Source: Saccoglossus kowalevskii (taxonomy: Eukaryota > Hemichordata > Enteropneusta > Harrimaniidae). From it: a stretch of 16,076 bases of DNA. Where the stretch lies: assembly GCF_000003605.2 (NCBI RefSeq), contig NW_003113965.1, positions 71,508 through 87,583 of the forward strand, written 5' to 3'. Below are positions 8,301 through 16,076 of the stretch, piece by piece. A program made the translations under genes and the position numbers. Within the stretch, counting starts at the first letter, position 1. The number at the start of each line of letters is the position of its first letter. The notes under the pieces were generated by a model. The model ran no database searches. It saw only the letters and a program-made list of their open reading frames with translations, and was not told where the DNA came from.

Positions 8301-11300
8301 CATTGTAGCTTCATCTACAAAGTACAAACATAATAATAAAAATGTGATTATGTGGATCATTTGAGTGCAGATCTACTTTTCTTGACAATAGTGTTTTTCT
8401 TCTCACCTCATTATTTTTCATGATTATTGTGTTCATGTTTTTGAGTTGCATCTTGCATCATATTGAGTAACTATATGGTTGAAAATGCTGAACAATAGTG
8501 AAATTACACGTTTTCTGGTTACTTAGCTGTCATACAACATTCATTCAATTTCAGTCAGCAGAAGTATGTAGTATTAGGCTGATATATTTCAAAATATTAT
8601 TTGTTTTGTACCAAACATGTTGGTTCAAAATTCCAGGTATCCATATTATCATCAAAACTGTTTGTAAAACATAGAAAAGTTTTTTCATTGATTTACCCAC
8701 AATAAAGGTGAATAAATCAGTATTTATAACATTTTGGTATTCATACGTTCTTTCTTTTATTGAACTGAGGTAAACAGTTTTGTGAACGACTGGTTATACA
8801 TTTGACTGCCTAACCCTTTGTCATATGTGTATGCTCATTAACACATCAACCAGGGAACTCAAAACTATTATTATCATTTTATAAATAAATTACAAATGAT
8901 ATCAACTCTACCTGTTGGTACACTGACTTGTAACCGTCTGACTGCAGAAGAAGATCTAGAATCAGGTGAATATCCATCAGTGTCATAATTTTCTTCTTCT
9001 AATAAAAGTTGTGCTGTTGGGTTAATGACTTCAGCAACTGTCATTCCTTTGGGTATAAGTTTTGGTACTTTTGAAATGTGAGGTGAGTGGTCATTGGAAG
9101 ACGGTAGATTTATTGATATGGATGAACCAATTGAACTTGCAGTCTCAGGACGAGTAGGTTTCTCATCTTTCGATATCTCTTTCATAAATGGCATCTTTAA
9201 TTAAAAATTAGCAAAACATCATTATCATGTACAAAAATGAACAAACCACAAGAACATTTTTGGAAAATATTTTACTCTGTATACATTTAGATGAAATAAG
9301 CCAAGTTTTATTGTGTTACATAAACAGTTGTAGAAAATAAATAAAGCAAAGTTATTTCATTTTGGTCATGTGACATTCAAACTCTCCGTGTCAACACATT
9401 TGAAGTCCTGAATGGTCAATAATAGTTTTATTCATTTATCCAAATTAATAAGGTGGTTATTGTTATATGATTTCTAAAATAATATCGATTAAATGTGATA
9501 TATTGAAAATATGTCATTCAGCATCTATCTGCTCTAAAACCAACATTGTAAAGGGTACTGACATCTAACCAGGAAGTAGCATGAATTCTGGGTAAATGCA
9601 AGTGACTACCTCACCTATTGTATAAAACATGTACAACATATTGTCTGCACAGACACACCTGTTTTAAGTGACATGACAATATTTGCAGTAGACAACATAA
9701 AACCTTTAAATACAATAATGAACTGTTGTCATATCCCACAAAATAACGCTATACCCCTAATTTGTAGCTTGGGCAGAAACTTACAAAAATTTATAGAAAA
9801 ATACATAAAAATGTGCAAAGTGTTAGAGCAAAATGTTGGCTGGACAAGGTTAAGTCATTAAAAGGTCAATTGATCAATAATACTTGATGTCATTCTATCT
9901 ATCACTTGGTTGGTTCTACTTCACAGGTGTGTTCTATACCTATGAGGTAAAAACCCTAAAGTCACACATTCACGTCCTTCACTCTATATATTAAGGGTGT
10001 TCCTGCTATTGTATAATAAATATATTTCTAAACACAGGTGTGTCCAAACTACAGGATGTACTAAAAACAACTTGCATAAACAATGCACACAAAATGGATG
10101 AATTTATTGAGAGCTTAGATACCCAAAGGTTGAACAGTTATTTAAAAAAAAAGTATATTTTAAGTAGATCAACTGGACTGTGACAATCAAAACTACCAGT
10201 ATAGTTATTATTGAATAATTATTTTTTTTATTACATTATACATTCTTTTGTACTCCGTGTGACATTTGTATGTATTGCATTGTGGGATACCTCCTAACTT
10301 ACCTTGTCCCCATAGGGTGATTTACTTGACATTCTCATAATACTAACAGCACTAGCTGGTCTGGGTGGTTTGGGTACAAGGTTGTGAGCCACATACTGCC
10401 CAGTAAAACTGGCTCCTTGAAATTCTGAACTTTTCATCTCACCAAATGCAGGCTGAAAACAAATTTGTATAACACAATTAGTATGCATAAATTTGAAATG
10501 ATTGGGAACTGACTATTTTCAAGAAGCTTATGACACAATCTTTAAGGCAAACAATCACACGAATACAGAGATTATAGTAACGTCAAAATCTCCCTTGTGC
10601 AGATTTTCTTGATATTTAGTGAAATAAATATACCACATACAATTCTTAATAAACGTAAAGTACTTTTCCTCTATGCCATTTATTTATTGATTTTCACTAA
10701 TATTAATTAGAAATTCAGCTCTTTAAAAGTATGTATATCTAACCTTTGACCTTTCCAATACAGGCGGTGCAGTCGTTGGTCTTTTCAGACCAGTTTGACG
10801 GTTTTCACCGATTTTGATCTTATCATTCGCATAACTTGTGGTGCTCTTCGTTTCTTTATCTTTATTTGCAAGTGAGACTTTCTGAACAGCTATATCAAGC
10901 TCATCCTCTCGTTTTGGCTTATTAATGCTAGACGGGGTCCTTGGCGATGTATAATGAGCAATGACATCTGGCGCAAATCTCAAAACAGTCTTATTTGTCT
11001 TGCTTCGCCTATCACTACCAAAATGCTGTAATAGTAAGATAATAAATAAATAAATAATAAAGATTCAATTCAATCACTCAAGTTATGAAGCTAAAATAAA
11101 ACATGGCAATCACTTGCAATGCATTATGGGACCCTGATACAAAATGGCAGACTGGCAGCGCTTTTGTTTTAACGAATGTGGTTCTGTAATGTCCATTTTT
11201 TTCAATATAATTGTGACAAAGAAAAACAACTTTTTCACTGCCATTTAAGGTAGAGATGCAGTTTACCTGACAGGTATTTTAATTAGTTAATTAGGAAACC

Positions 11301-14300
11301 AAGATGACCTCCCTTGTCCACAAAACTATATATTTTCGGAAAGCTTATTGTATGAATTTTTTTTTATGGACACTGTAGTTTGAAATAGTTTTTTGGTCAA
11401 AAGTGATTTAAAAAAAATTAGCTCCTAAACCATGCTTCTGTTTCCTGTCAAAATTGGTTTGTGGGTACCGATACATCTGTTTACTATGAAGAAAGCACCG
11501 TCTTGAAAACTGTCTACCAATTGTCAATTTTGCAGGGCAGCAGCCCAAATTTTTGTTTTGTTAAAAGTTAAATATAGTGCATAATATGGAGATCCCATCA
11601 TTTCTTTTTTTCAACATGTTTCTTTTTTATTATTTATGTACAGCCTTGCTAAATCTTGCTAGCATTCAAAAGAGAGAATGTTTGCACCTGTTATCTATAT
11701 TTTAAAATCGTTTTTTTTTTAGTATGTTCACAATTCTACAAAATGTTAACAGTCTATAGCTAAGACTGTTTGGATAATAAAAAGCAAAAAAAAAAATTCA
11801 CTCCCAAGTGCCCACAAACATGCATCTCTACCTTAAGAAAAAAAAAATCAAGAAATTCATGTTATCGCAACATCAAATGACAATGAACATTTGTTTTGTT
11901 TAAAAACTTAGTCAATAGCTTTCATATTAAGTAACTATGTAATTAATACTGCGATATAGTGCGTTTGCCTAGCCCCATTATAAACTATATAAATCTATGT
12001 AGACATGCACTTTAGATTCTCAAGTTTGTTTAAAACCATTAAGTATAAAGTATTTATAATGCTACAAAGTATTCACAATATAGCAAAGAAACCAACAATG
12101 TATACATCCTGAACAATCAGCAGCACAGTTTAAATGTACACAGGCTGTTCTTTCTTCAAAAGTCAGGATTATGGTTGTCCATCTCACTGGAATGGTTACC
12201 CAGGGTTATGGTACCTATTTTAGAACTATGTTGTATTGGTATGGTCACTATGTACTAGTTAGGCCAGACATTTATTATCCCTTGTTTCGCAAACCTGCCG
12301 AATGAACAGAAGCCAAAAATGAAATAAAAATAAAATTTTATTTCAACATAATTTCTCGTGTCCGCCAACTTGTAAGCGCAAAAAATTGCTAAAAAATATT
12401 ATTTTTATATTCATTTTTCTACCGCCCGCCGCATACCAAATCCAAGTTGCATTTTCGTGGGAGTATCATGATCAAAGTACCGATGAGAAACAAGGTTATA
12501 CATGGAATAAAATTTTATTTCATTTCTTCTCTCTGATCAATGATCTCACTTACAATTTTTTGATAATCACACAAATCTAATGGCAAAAAAGAATTAATTT
12601 TATTTTTTTTCCGCCCTCCTCAAAAAAATTGCCTTATAAAAACTCGAGAAACAAGGAATAAAAGTCTGGCCTTATAGTTCAATGTGACTGGTCTTCATTA
12701 TTGAGTGAATAAATTTTTCCAGTCCAATTGAATGCAATTAATAATCTATAGACCTAATTCTATTTATATTCTTGCATAAAAAGAAAGTTTTGTATTTCAT
12801 TTTTACTAATTTATGATGTGTAAATGTACACACAAAAAGAATACATTCCCATTGAATTTGATTTTTAATATTCTCAAATGGAATATGACAAATAATTTTT
12901 TAAATAACAGCATATTATACTAATTTTATTTTCGGAAATATAATTATATTTAGTCAATCTTAAAGATTAACATTTTAATTACCACTTATAAAAAAACACA
13001 CTTTTGAGTTGGTTTTTTAATACAATATGTATTCATAAATTATTAAAATTACATTTCTCCATATCTATGATTACATATTAAATGCAATAAATCTTATACA
13101 TTAGTTAAATTCAACAATGTAGCAAAACTGAAGTCACATGTCAAGTACATCACCCCGAAACATGACTGACACCTAACAACTATCTTTTGTTTCTCCAAAT
13201 GCCACAATATCTCATGAAATTCATGAAAAATAAGAAATAAGGATTGTATTCTAATTCGAGAAGAGAAACTTGAACAAATTTTGTTAGGGAAGACGATTTG
13301 AAACTTAACATGCAGGTAAGATAGAAGTAGTTGGTAAGTAAACTGTTTAGAGAGAAAAAAATAGCACTTTCATATAGAAAATGAAATCTAACTCAAACCT
13401 TATAAAATATTTTTGCACCTCAACCCACCTCACCCAGTATTTATTTGTTAATTAACTATAGAATGATAATAATTTCAACTTAAAATATTGATATAATTAT
13501 TTTTTTGTTAAAACATTATTTATTCTATTATTCTATTCATTATTTAAATACAGAGCAGTCACTAACTCATGGCTTTACAATGAGCAATAGATTGTTAATA
13601 CAAAATGACAGATGCAAAGAATTCCAGCTTTGACAGCTAATAATACAAACTGGTCTAAGTACTTACATAAATTTGGAATTAAGAGACTTAGTAATAAATG
13701 CTTAATATTTTGAATGCAACGCTGAACGTTTGGCACCATTCACAAAATTAACATTTTTTTCTGAATTTGATCAAAACATTTCATTAAAACCTGCAAGCAA
13801 TGAGATTTGGTACAAAATTAAAGAAAAGATGTGTAAAATGTTGCAGTGTAATTTTAGCAGGAAAGATTTGGGTGCTCAAATGGTTAATACTAAAATCGGA
13901 TAACAGAGGGTAAATGGACTTACCGGTAAACAATTCAACACACTGCGATTTGCCATATACCATTTGTGAACCTTTTTCAAGACTTCTTTTTGTTGTGATA
14001 ATCCTCTTGTCCTGAATGCAAAAAAGATGTTCGGTGAACATTATTAGCATTCCAGCCTTTAAATTCATTAAAATTTGCACAAACTTTATAGCTGGTCAAA
14101 CATAAAATTTTGCATTGTTTGCTATTTTTCCTTTAATTTTAAACCAAGTGGACATAATTTTACATACACAGGATTAGCAGTGGAGCGAAAATTTTGAACA
14201 ACACAGGAATTTTGTTTGCAAGCATAATTTGTAAAAGAAGACAATGGGGACAATGAATAATAGGTTCACAGGTAGTATGGATAAAAGTTGAACTCAATGA

Positions 14301-14459
14301 CACCAATGTAATTCATTATTTCCACAACAATTATACACATGTCAATCAAATTCCTCAACCCTGACTCCAACAAGTGCCAGTATACTGGAAAATATATTGA
14401 CTGTCTGCAATTTAGTTAAACCCTCTGAATGGGGCTCACCAAATTGTTATTTTGCTCAT
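5179..14459 (-). CDS. Nine-exon gene, putative ciliary/microtubule-associated protein, family not recognised
   Basis: This coding region was assembled by hand: 14459-14440, 14011-13924, 11025-10744, 10452-10303, 9194-8912, 8314-8057, 7251-7068, 6753-6651 and 5310-5179. All eight introns are GT/AG. Exon-end phases (2,0,0,0,1,1,2,0) match the next exon every time, giving 1,500 nt including the stop and about 499 residues. The ATG has A at -3 and an in-frame TAA at 14490-14492. The protein is basic and rich in Pro/Ser/Thr/Lys, with no signal peptide, membrane segment or known catalytic motif visible. An Arg-Pro-x-(Ser/Thr)-Ala motif recurs at about residues 118-122, 161-165, 195-199, 475-479 and 494-498. 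Short charged helical stretches occur near residues 13-28, 285-302 and 425-455. Most of the rest looks disordered. The upstream X-box suggests a cilium gene. The family name is unknown to me, and the 3' end may extend if exon 9 is spliced onward. Confidence 0.82.
5480..6350. mobile_element. Unclassified insertion-like block (LTR or SINE-like features)
   Basis: The base composition changes from AT-rich to more balanced over this stretch, and similar 'ttctata'-rich sequence lies on both sides, as if one segment had been interrupted. An imperfect direct repeat of about 40 bp with period about 62 (5621-5660 and 5683-5723, sharing gtttnCAACTnTGGA and CCAGGTG) lies on the left. A segment from TGTGACACAGC (about 5771) to CACTGTCAC (about 6330) has complementary ends and a CCAAT-type box in reverse (gattggctc), reminiscent of a solo LTR of about 560 bp. 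No target-site duplication is convincing and the boundaries are approximate. It could instead be a composite of older repeats. Confidence 0.3.
5621..5723. repeat. Imperfect tandem pair, period about 62 bp
   Basis: Segments 5621-5660 and 5683-5723 align with about one mismatch in five. They share the words gtttnCAACTnTGGA, AGAAT/GGAAT, and CCAGGTG. No coding role is evident. Confidence 0.5.
6651..6753 (-). CDS. Exon 8
   Basis: The acceptor is gtctcacag|GAGTGC (phase 2) and the donor is GAAAAG|gtattc (phase 0). The 103-nt exon encodes residues 423-456: an opening SAIEQYKRHPS, then DTIVDLTETV, then a charged stretch EHMEESREK. It probably forms an amphipathic helix. Confidence 0.85.
6754..7067. 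other. Intron 7
   Basis: This is a short AT-rich intron of 314 bp. I see no additional exon or repeat. Confidence 0.75.
7068..7251 (-). CDS. Exon 7
   Basis: The acceptor is tattcacag|ATAGTG (phase 1) and the donor is ATAAA|gtaagc (phase 2). The 184-nt exon encodes about residues 361-422, starting D-SDDHDRITYQ and including QTPPVKLRH. Its acceptor phase fits exon 6 spliced at 8057, and also exon 5 spliced directly, so exon 6 can be skipped without a frameshift. Read-through at the donor would give AAG then TAA. Confidence 0.85.
7252..8006. other. Intron 6, with simple repeats
   Basis: This intron contains an ACCC tandem repeat at 7631-7650, G and T runs around 7794-7820, and a short palindrome around 7651-7669. 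I see no exon. The right edge would extend to 8056 when the exon 6 donor at 8057 is used. Confidence 0.65.
7631..7651. repeat. Simple repeat (ACCC)5
   Basis: Five perfect copies of ACCC plus one base, in the intron between exons 6 and 7. This is an ordinary microsatellite. Confidence 0.95.
8007..8056 (-). other. Alternative 3' extension of exon 6 with stop
   Basis: If the donor at 8057 is not used, the frame continues 15 codons past the split codon (GELESCIALQ...KKW) to TAG at 8009-8007. This would yield a shorter protein of about 376 residues lacking exons 7-9. The donor is a good match and later exons are in phase, so I treat this as a possible intron-retention or early polyadenylation form only. 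Confidence 0.3.
8057..8314 (-). CDS. Exon 6 (phase 1-1 cassette)
   Basis: The acceptor is tactttgtag|ATGAAG and the donor is TCTAAAG|gtgaat. The 258-nt exon is symmetric in phase (1 to 1). It encodes about residues 275-361: a Lys/Glu-rich helix (EEKKAANLKAWEEFKQKQ), then SYGQDFIGRLQFYGRSG, then YYTDEVIASYA. These aromatic and glycine positions make it the least disordered-looking part of the protein, and the best segment for a distant-homology search. Confidence 0.82.
8315..8911. other. Intron 5
   Basis: A 597-bp AT-rich intron with no further exon, RNA gene or inverted repeat that I can support. Confidence 0.7.
8912..9194 (-). CDS. Exon 5
   Basis: The acceptor is aattaaag|ATGCCA (phase 0, weak polypyrimidine tract) and the donor is CCAACAG|gtagag (phase 1). 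The 283-nt exon encodes residues 181-274, including RPETASS, a Ser-rich stretch, KGMTVAEVINPTAQLLLEEE and an acidic YDTDGYSPDS. The exon opens on ATG, so an internal start is conceivable, but the frame is continuous with exon 4 and the upstream exons are well supported. Confidence 0.85.
9195..10302. other. Intron 4
   Basis: A 1,108-bp intron. Short words such as acacaggtgtgt recur in direct and inverted orientation (around 9655-9672, 9923 and 10035), too short to define an element. A 62-codon plus-strand frame at 9673-9861 lacks supporting features. The word TGCATTGTGGGA occurs at 10276-10287 near the exon 4 donor. Confidence 0.6.
10303..10452 (-). CDS. Exon 4
   Basis: The acceptor is gttttcag|CCTGCA and the donor is GACAAG|gtaagt, both phase 0. 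The 150-nt exon encodes residues 131-180, including ASFTGQYVAHN and KPPRPASAVS. It is in phase with both neighbours. The Arg-Pro-Ala-Ser-Ala motif is one of five related motifs in the protein. Confidence 0.88.
10744..11025 (-). CDS. Exon 3
   Basis: The acceptor is actattacag|CATTTT and the donor is GTCAAAG|gttaga, both phase 0. The 282-nt exon encodes residues 37-130: HFGSDRRSKTNKT, then VLRFAPDVIAHY, a Pro/Ser/Lys-rich linker, and LKRPTTAPP near the end. The next exon is only 291 bp away. Basic residues are frequent. Confidence 0.88.
11041..11059. repeat. Simple repeat (AATA)n
   Basis: Four to five copies of AATA just beyond the exon 3 acceptor. An ordinary microsatellite. Confidence 0.9.
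11249..11832. mobile_element. TTAA-flanked short-TIR MITE
   Basis: Perfect 12-bp terminal inverted repeats, GGTAGAGATGCA at 11249-11260 and its complement at 11821-11832, bound a 584-bp AT-rich segment. TTAA lies immediately outside each end (11245-11248 and 11833-11836), consistent with a target-site duplication of the piggyBac or Kolobok type. There is no coding capacity. The ends differ from those of the element at 2911-3623, so this is a separate family. Confidence 0.78.
12262..12671. mobile_element. TTA-flanked MITE, Harbinger-like
   Basis: The ends read GGCCAGACATTTATTATCC on the left and, reverse complemented, GGCCAGACTTTTATTCC on the right. With small gaps the inverted match extends to about 27 bp on each side. 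TTA sits immediately outside both ends (12259-12261 and 12672-12674). A 3-bp TNA duplication with a GG-starting end is characteristic of PIF/Harbinger elements, so I infer a Harbinger-type non-autonomous copy of 410 bp. It holds an internal inverted pair of 'aataaaattttattt' words and three CCGCC patches. The 64-codon frame inside (12386-12580) is incidental. Confidence 0.8.
13924..14011 (-). CDS. Exon 2
   Basis: The acceptor is tgcattcag|GACAAG (phase 2) and the donor is TTTACCG|gtaagt (phase 0, excellent consensus). The 88-nt exon encodes residues 8-36: TRGLSQQKEVLKKVHKW then YMANRSVLNCLP. Two frames are open through it. Only this one ends in phase 0 to match exon 3 and begins with the single base needed to complete Trp-7 from exon 1; the other would hit a stop in exon 3. 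Confidence 0.85.
14012..14439. other. Intron 1
   Basis: A 428-bp AT-rich intron. No extra exon or repeat is evident. Confidence 0.7.
14440..14459 (-). CDS. Exon 1 coding part, start codon
   Basis: ATGAGCAAAATAACAATTTG then donor gtgagc. It encodes MSKITI plus two bases of Trp-7. The context AAAATGA has A at -3. The same frame has TAA at 14490-14492, so the start cannot lie much further upstream in this exon. An acceptor-like tttttttacag ends at 14513 on the minus strand, so the 5' UTR may itself be spliced. The exon is too short to find by length; phase match, Kozak context and donor support it. Confidence 0.72.
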
Positions 14460-14995
14460 TTTAAGTAGTTTAATGATTTTCTTCTTAATTTATTGAACCA
14501 AATACCAAAAAACTGTAAAAAAAAATACAGAAAAGATTACATTGTTTTGTTTTTTTTGTGAAAGGAAACAAAAGTTGTTAATACGTTTATAACAAATGTG
14601 AGTTGTATCTGACAAATAATTCTGAAAAAAAGATATTACAGCTTTATGTCATATTAAGCCAAATATTCTGCACAATTATTTGTTTAGAAGAGGTAAGAAT
14701 TAAAAAAAAATGTTGTTGCCTAGCAACAGTAACTAAACATTAAACTGTACAACTATCCTGAGAGACAATGTAAGGGAATTCTGAATTCGTAATATCGTAA
14801 CTATGGGTTATTTATCAATTCATGCAGCTGCTCACATATTGTAAATCAATACTTCATATTCCATTCAGTAGTACTATATATTTAGTGTGTAGCATGCAAT
14901 CCATTTACAGTTAAATTCCTGAAGAAGCAGTACAAACTATGGAAGGGGGAGTTGTAGAAAACTGAAATAACAAAACACCAAAATCACATATTTTT
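14460..14995. other. 5' UTR and promoter region of the minus-strand gene
   Basis: This region lies between the start codon and the retrotransposon tail. It holds the in-frame stop (14490-14492), a polypyrimidine-AG that may be a 5' UTR acceptor (exon start at 14512) and the X-box at 14715-14727. No clear TATA box is placed. The transcription start is not resolved. Confidence 0.5.
14715..14727. promoter_or_regulatory. X-box, RFX transcription-factor site
   Basis: GTTGCC-T-AGCAAC is a perfect inverted repeat with a one-base spacer and fits RYYNYY-N(1-3)-RRNRAC. RFX factors bind such X-boxes in promoters of cilium genes from nematodes to vertebrates. It lies about 256 bp upstream of the start codon of the minus-strand gene, a typical promoter distance. 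The motif is seen directly; regulation by RFX is inferred. Confidence 0.65.
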
Positions 14996-15126
14996 TTTAG
15001 TAATAATAATGTTTATTGTCTTTTAGGCCACAGGCCCATATGACTATACATAACAGAAAAACAAAAGAATACACAAGCACTGGAGAATGTACAGAAATTG
15101 TAAAATACATATATATAACAAAATTC
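14996..15126 (-). mobile_element. 3' UTR and tail of a LINE-type retrotransposon
   Basis: Read on the minus strand, the sequence after the LINE stop runs through TATGGGCCTGTGGCC and a polyadenylation-type AATAAA, and ends in a short ATT repeat (ATTATTATTA) and a run of A. A GGCC-containing 3' end followed by AATAAA and an ATT microsatellite is a familiar ending for non-LTR elements of this kind in marine invertebrates. The tail marks the 3' boundary of the insertion. The 5' boundary is outside the window, so the target-site duplication cannot be checked. Confidence 0.75.
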
Positions 15127-16076
15127 TTATACCAAAAGTAACGAAAACTCCCTTCTAAAGTTGAATGCTTTATGTAGAAATTTACCAAGATTACGTAGTA
15201 CCTTTGCGGATTTTGAGTGCATTAGACTATAATATTTTTCTGAAATGGGAAGATGCCAAAAATACTCAGAAATTAATTGTTTCCTCATAGAGTAAAATAA
15301 TGGGCAAACAAGAACAAAATGGTACTCGTCCTCTACATTAGATAAACAAAACTTGCATATTCTTTCATCAATTTCCAACCCTGTATAGCACCCCGCTTCA
15401 ATGCGCAATCTATGACTAGAACAGCGAATACGTGCTAGAGCATGTCTGTGTTTAGCCTCTATGACTACAAAAGGATATCTTTCTGGTTCAAGCATGGTTT
15501 TAAAACTACAATATGACCTTAGTTTAGCAGTGCAACATATTTCACTGTACCAATCCTGCCATGAATATCAATTACCCGCTGCTTGAACTGTACCAAAAAC
15601 AGGTTTACATCCCCCACGCCCTGGGATATCCAAACCATACCAAAGCCGTACATATGAAGTATATTTTATACATCATCTATTTTATACATAAGTCTGTAAG
15701 CATGCTTTACAACTCTCCCTTCAGGAAGTTCTGTGACTAGTAACCAGTATTTTATACATTTTAACAAAGAGTTTACAAAAATGGGTAACCGCCCACATTC
15801 CCCAGGTACAGCTTCAGTACATGTTTTATCACAAACCCCAAGAAAATGTTTACAAAATTTCAACTGCACTCTTTCAGCCTGAATATATTGCTTAAACTCC
15901 CAAATTTCTGCCCCGTACAAAAGAATTGGTAAAATTAAAGCATCGAATAGTCTGAAATAAACATCATAATTAAGTATACCAACTTTATACTCAAAACTAA
16001 ATAAAGAAAACATTGTTTTGCGTGCTTGTGTGGCCAAATTTGCAACAGCTTTAGACCAGCTGTTTACATGACAGCA
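15127..16076 (-). pseudogene. Decayed non-LTR retrotransposon, end of reverse-transcriptase ORF
   Basis: The minus strand is open from the window edge (16076) and encodes the thumb and C-terminal part of a LINE ORF2-type polyprotein: ALILPILLYGAEIWEF, QLKFCKHFLGV and EAVPGECGRLP are typical of the region after the polymerase core. A TAA at 15668-15666 interrupts the frame, which then continues in the same register (LHMYGFGMVW, FKQRVIDIHG). A frameshift near 15555-15563 moves it to the final frame (DWYSEI...). That frame contains the zinc-knuckle-like C-x2-C-x8-H-x4-C of the zf-RVT family and ends at 15127. The catalytic core and endonuclease lie outside the window. With two lesions this copy is non-functional. 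The clade cannot be set from this part. Confidence 0.9.

Larger units (their letters stand above)
11026..13923. other. Intron 2, a 2.9-kb intron with two transposons
   Basis: This is the longest intron of the gene. It contains an AATA simple repeat (11041-11059), the TTAA-flanked element 11249-11832 and the TTA-flanked element 12262-12671. The rest is very AT-rich with no exon I can support. A segment at 11105-11170 is richer in G+C (with TGCATTATGGGA at 11120-11131), but has no open frame or splice sites worth calling. Confidence 0.65.

Noticed and set aside
12386-12580. 64-codon plus-strand frame
   Set aside because: It lies inside the Harbinger-like MITE and has no transposase features.
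13784-14080. 98-codon minus-strand open frame covering exon 2
   Set aside because: Its frame through 14011-13924 ends in phase 1 and would meet TAG a few bases into exon 3. The alternative frame is the one that fits both neighbours.
1-16076. tRNA or rRNA genes, or a bacterial-type defence or operon system
   Set aside because: I saw no cloverleaf or rRNA-like stretches, no closely packed genes and no ribosome-binding sites. The splicing and transposon content are those of an animal genome.

Overview
The window is eukaryotic, strongly AT-rich DNA, most likely from a marine invertebrate animal. The evidence is a gene split into small exons with GT/AG introns in consistent phase, a 3'-end fragment of a non-LTR retrotransposon of a kind common in molluscs, amphioxus and hemichordates, several short inverted-repeat DNA transposons, and a minisatellite. 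I see no prokaryotic features. The species cannot be fixed from sequence alone.

Layout. Bases 1-895 are a T-rich minisatellite built on a roughly 19-bp unit. Bases 896-5178 hold no exon I can support, but contain a short palindromic repeat element (1293-1476), a smaller inverted repeat (1848-1978) and a 713-bp hairpin-forming transposon flanked by TTAA (2911-3623). Bases 5179-14459 on the minus strand carry one gene that I could assemble by hand from nine coding exons. All eight junctions use GT/AG and close in phase. The start codon has an in-frame stop 11 codons upstream, and the product is about 499 residues if translation ends in exon 9. Its introns contain two further short transposons (11249-11832 with TTAA, 12262-12671 with TTA) and an unclassified insertion-like block (about 5480-6350). 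Bases 14996-16076 are the 3' end of a decayed LINE-type retrotransposon on the minus strand, running off the window edge.

The main interest is the nine-exon gene. I do not recognise its family. It is basic, rich in Pro, Ser, Thr and Lys, and repeatedly uses an Arg-Pro-x-(Ser/Thr)-Ala motif. A perfect palindromic RFX 'X-box' (GTTGCC-T-AGCAAC, 14715-14727) lies about 256 bp upstream of its start codon. X-boxes of this kind mark cilium genes across animals, so the working hypothesis is an uncharacterised ciliary or axonemal, microtubule-associated protein. The X-box and the gene model are read directly from sequence; the ciliary role is inference.

Several points remain open. Exon 6 has both a phase-correct internal donor and a read-through stop. 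Exon 9 ends in either a donor-like site or an immediate stop. The beginning of the transcript (5' UTR) is not resolved.
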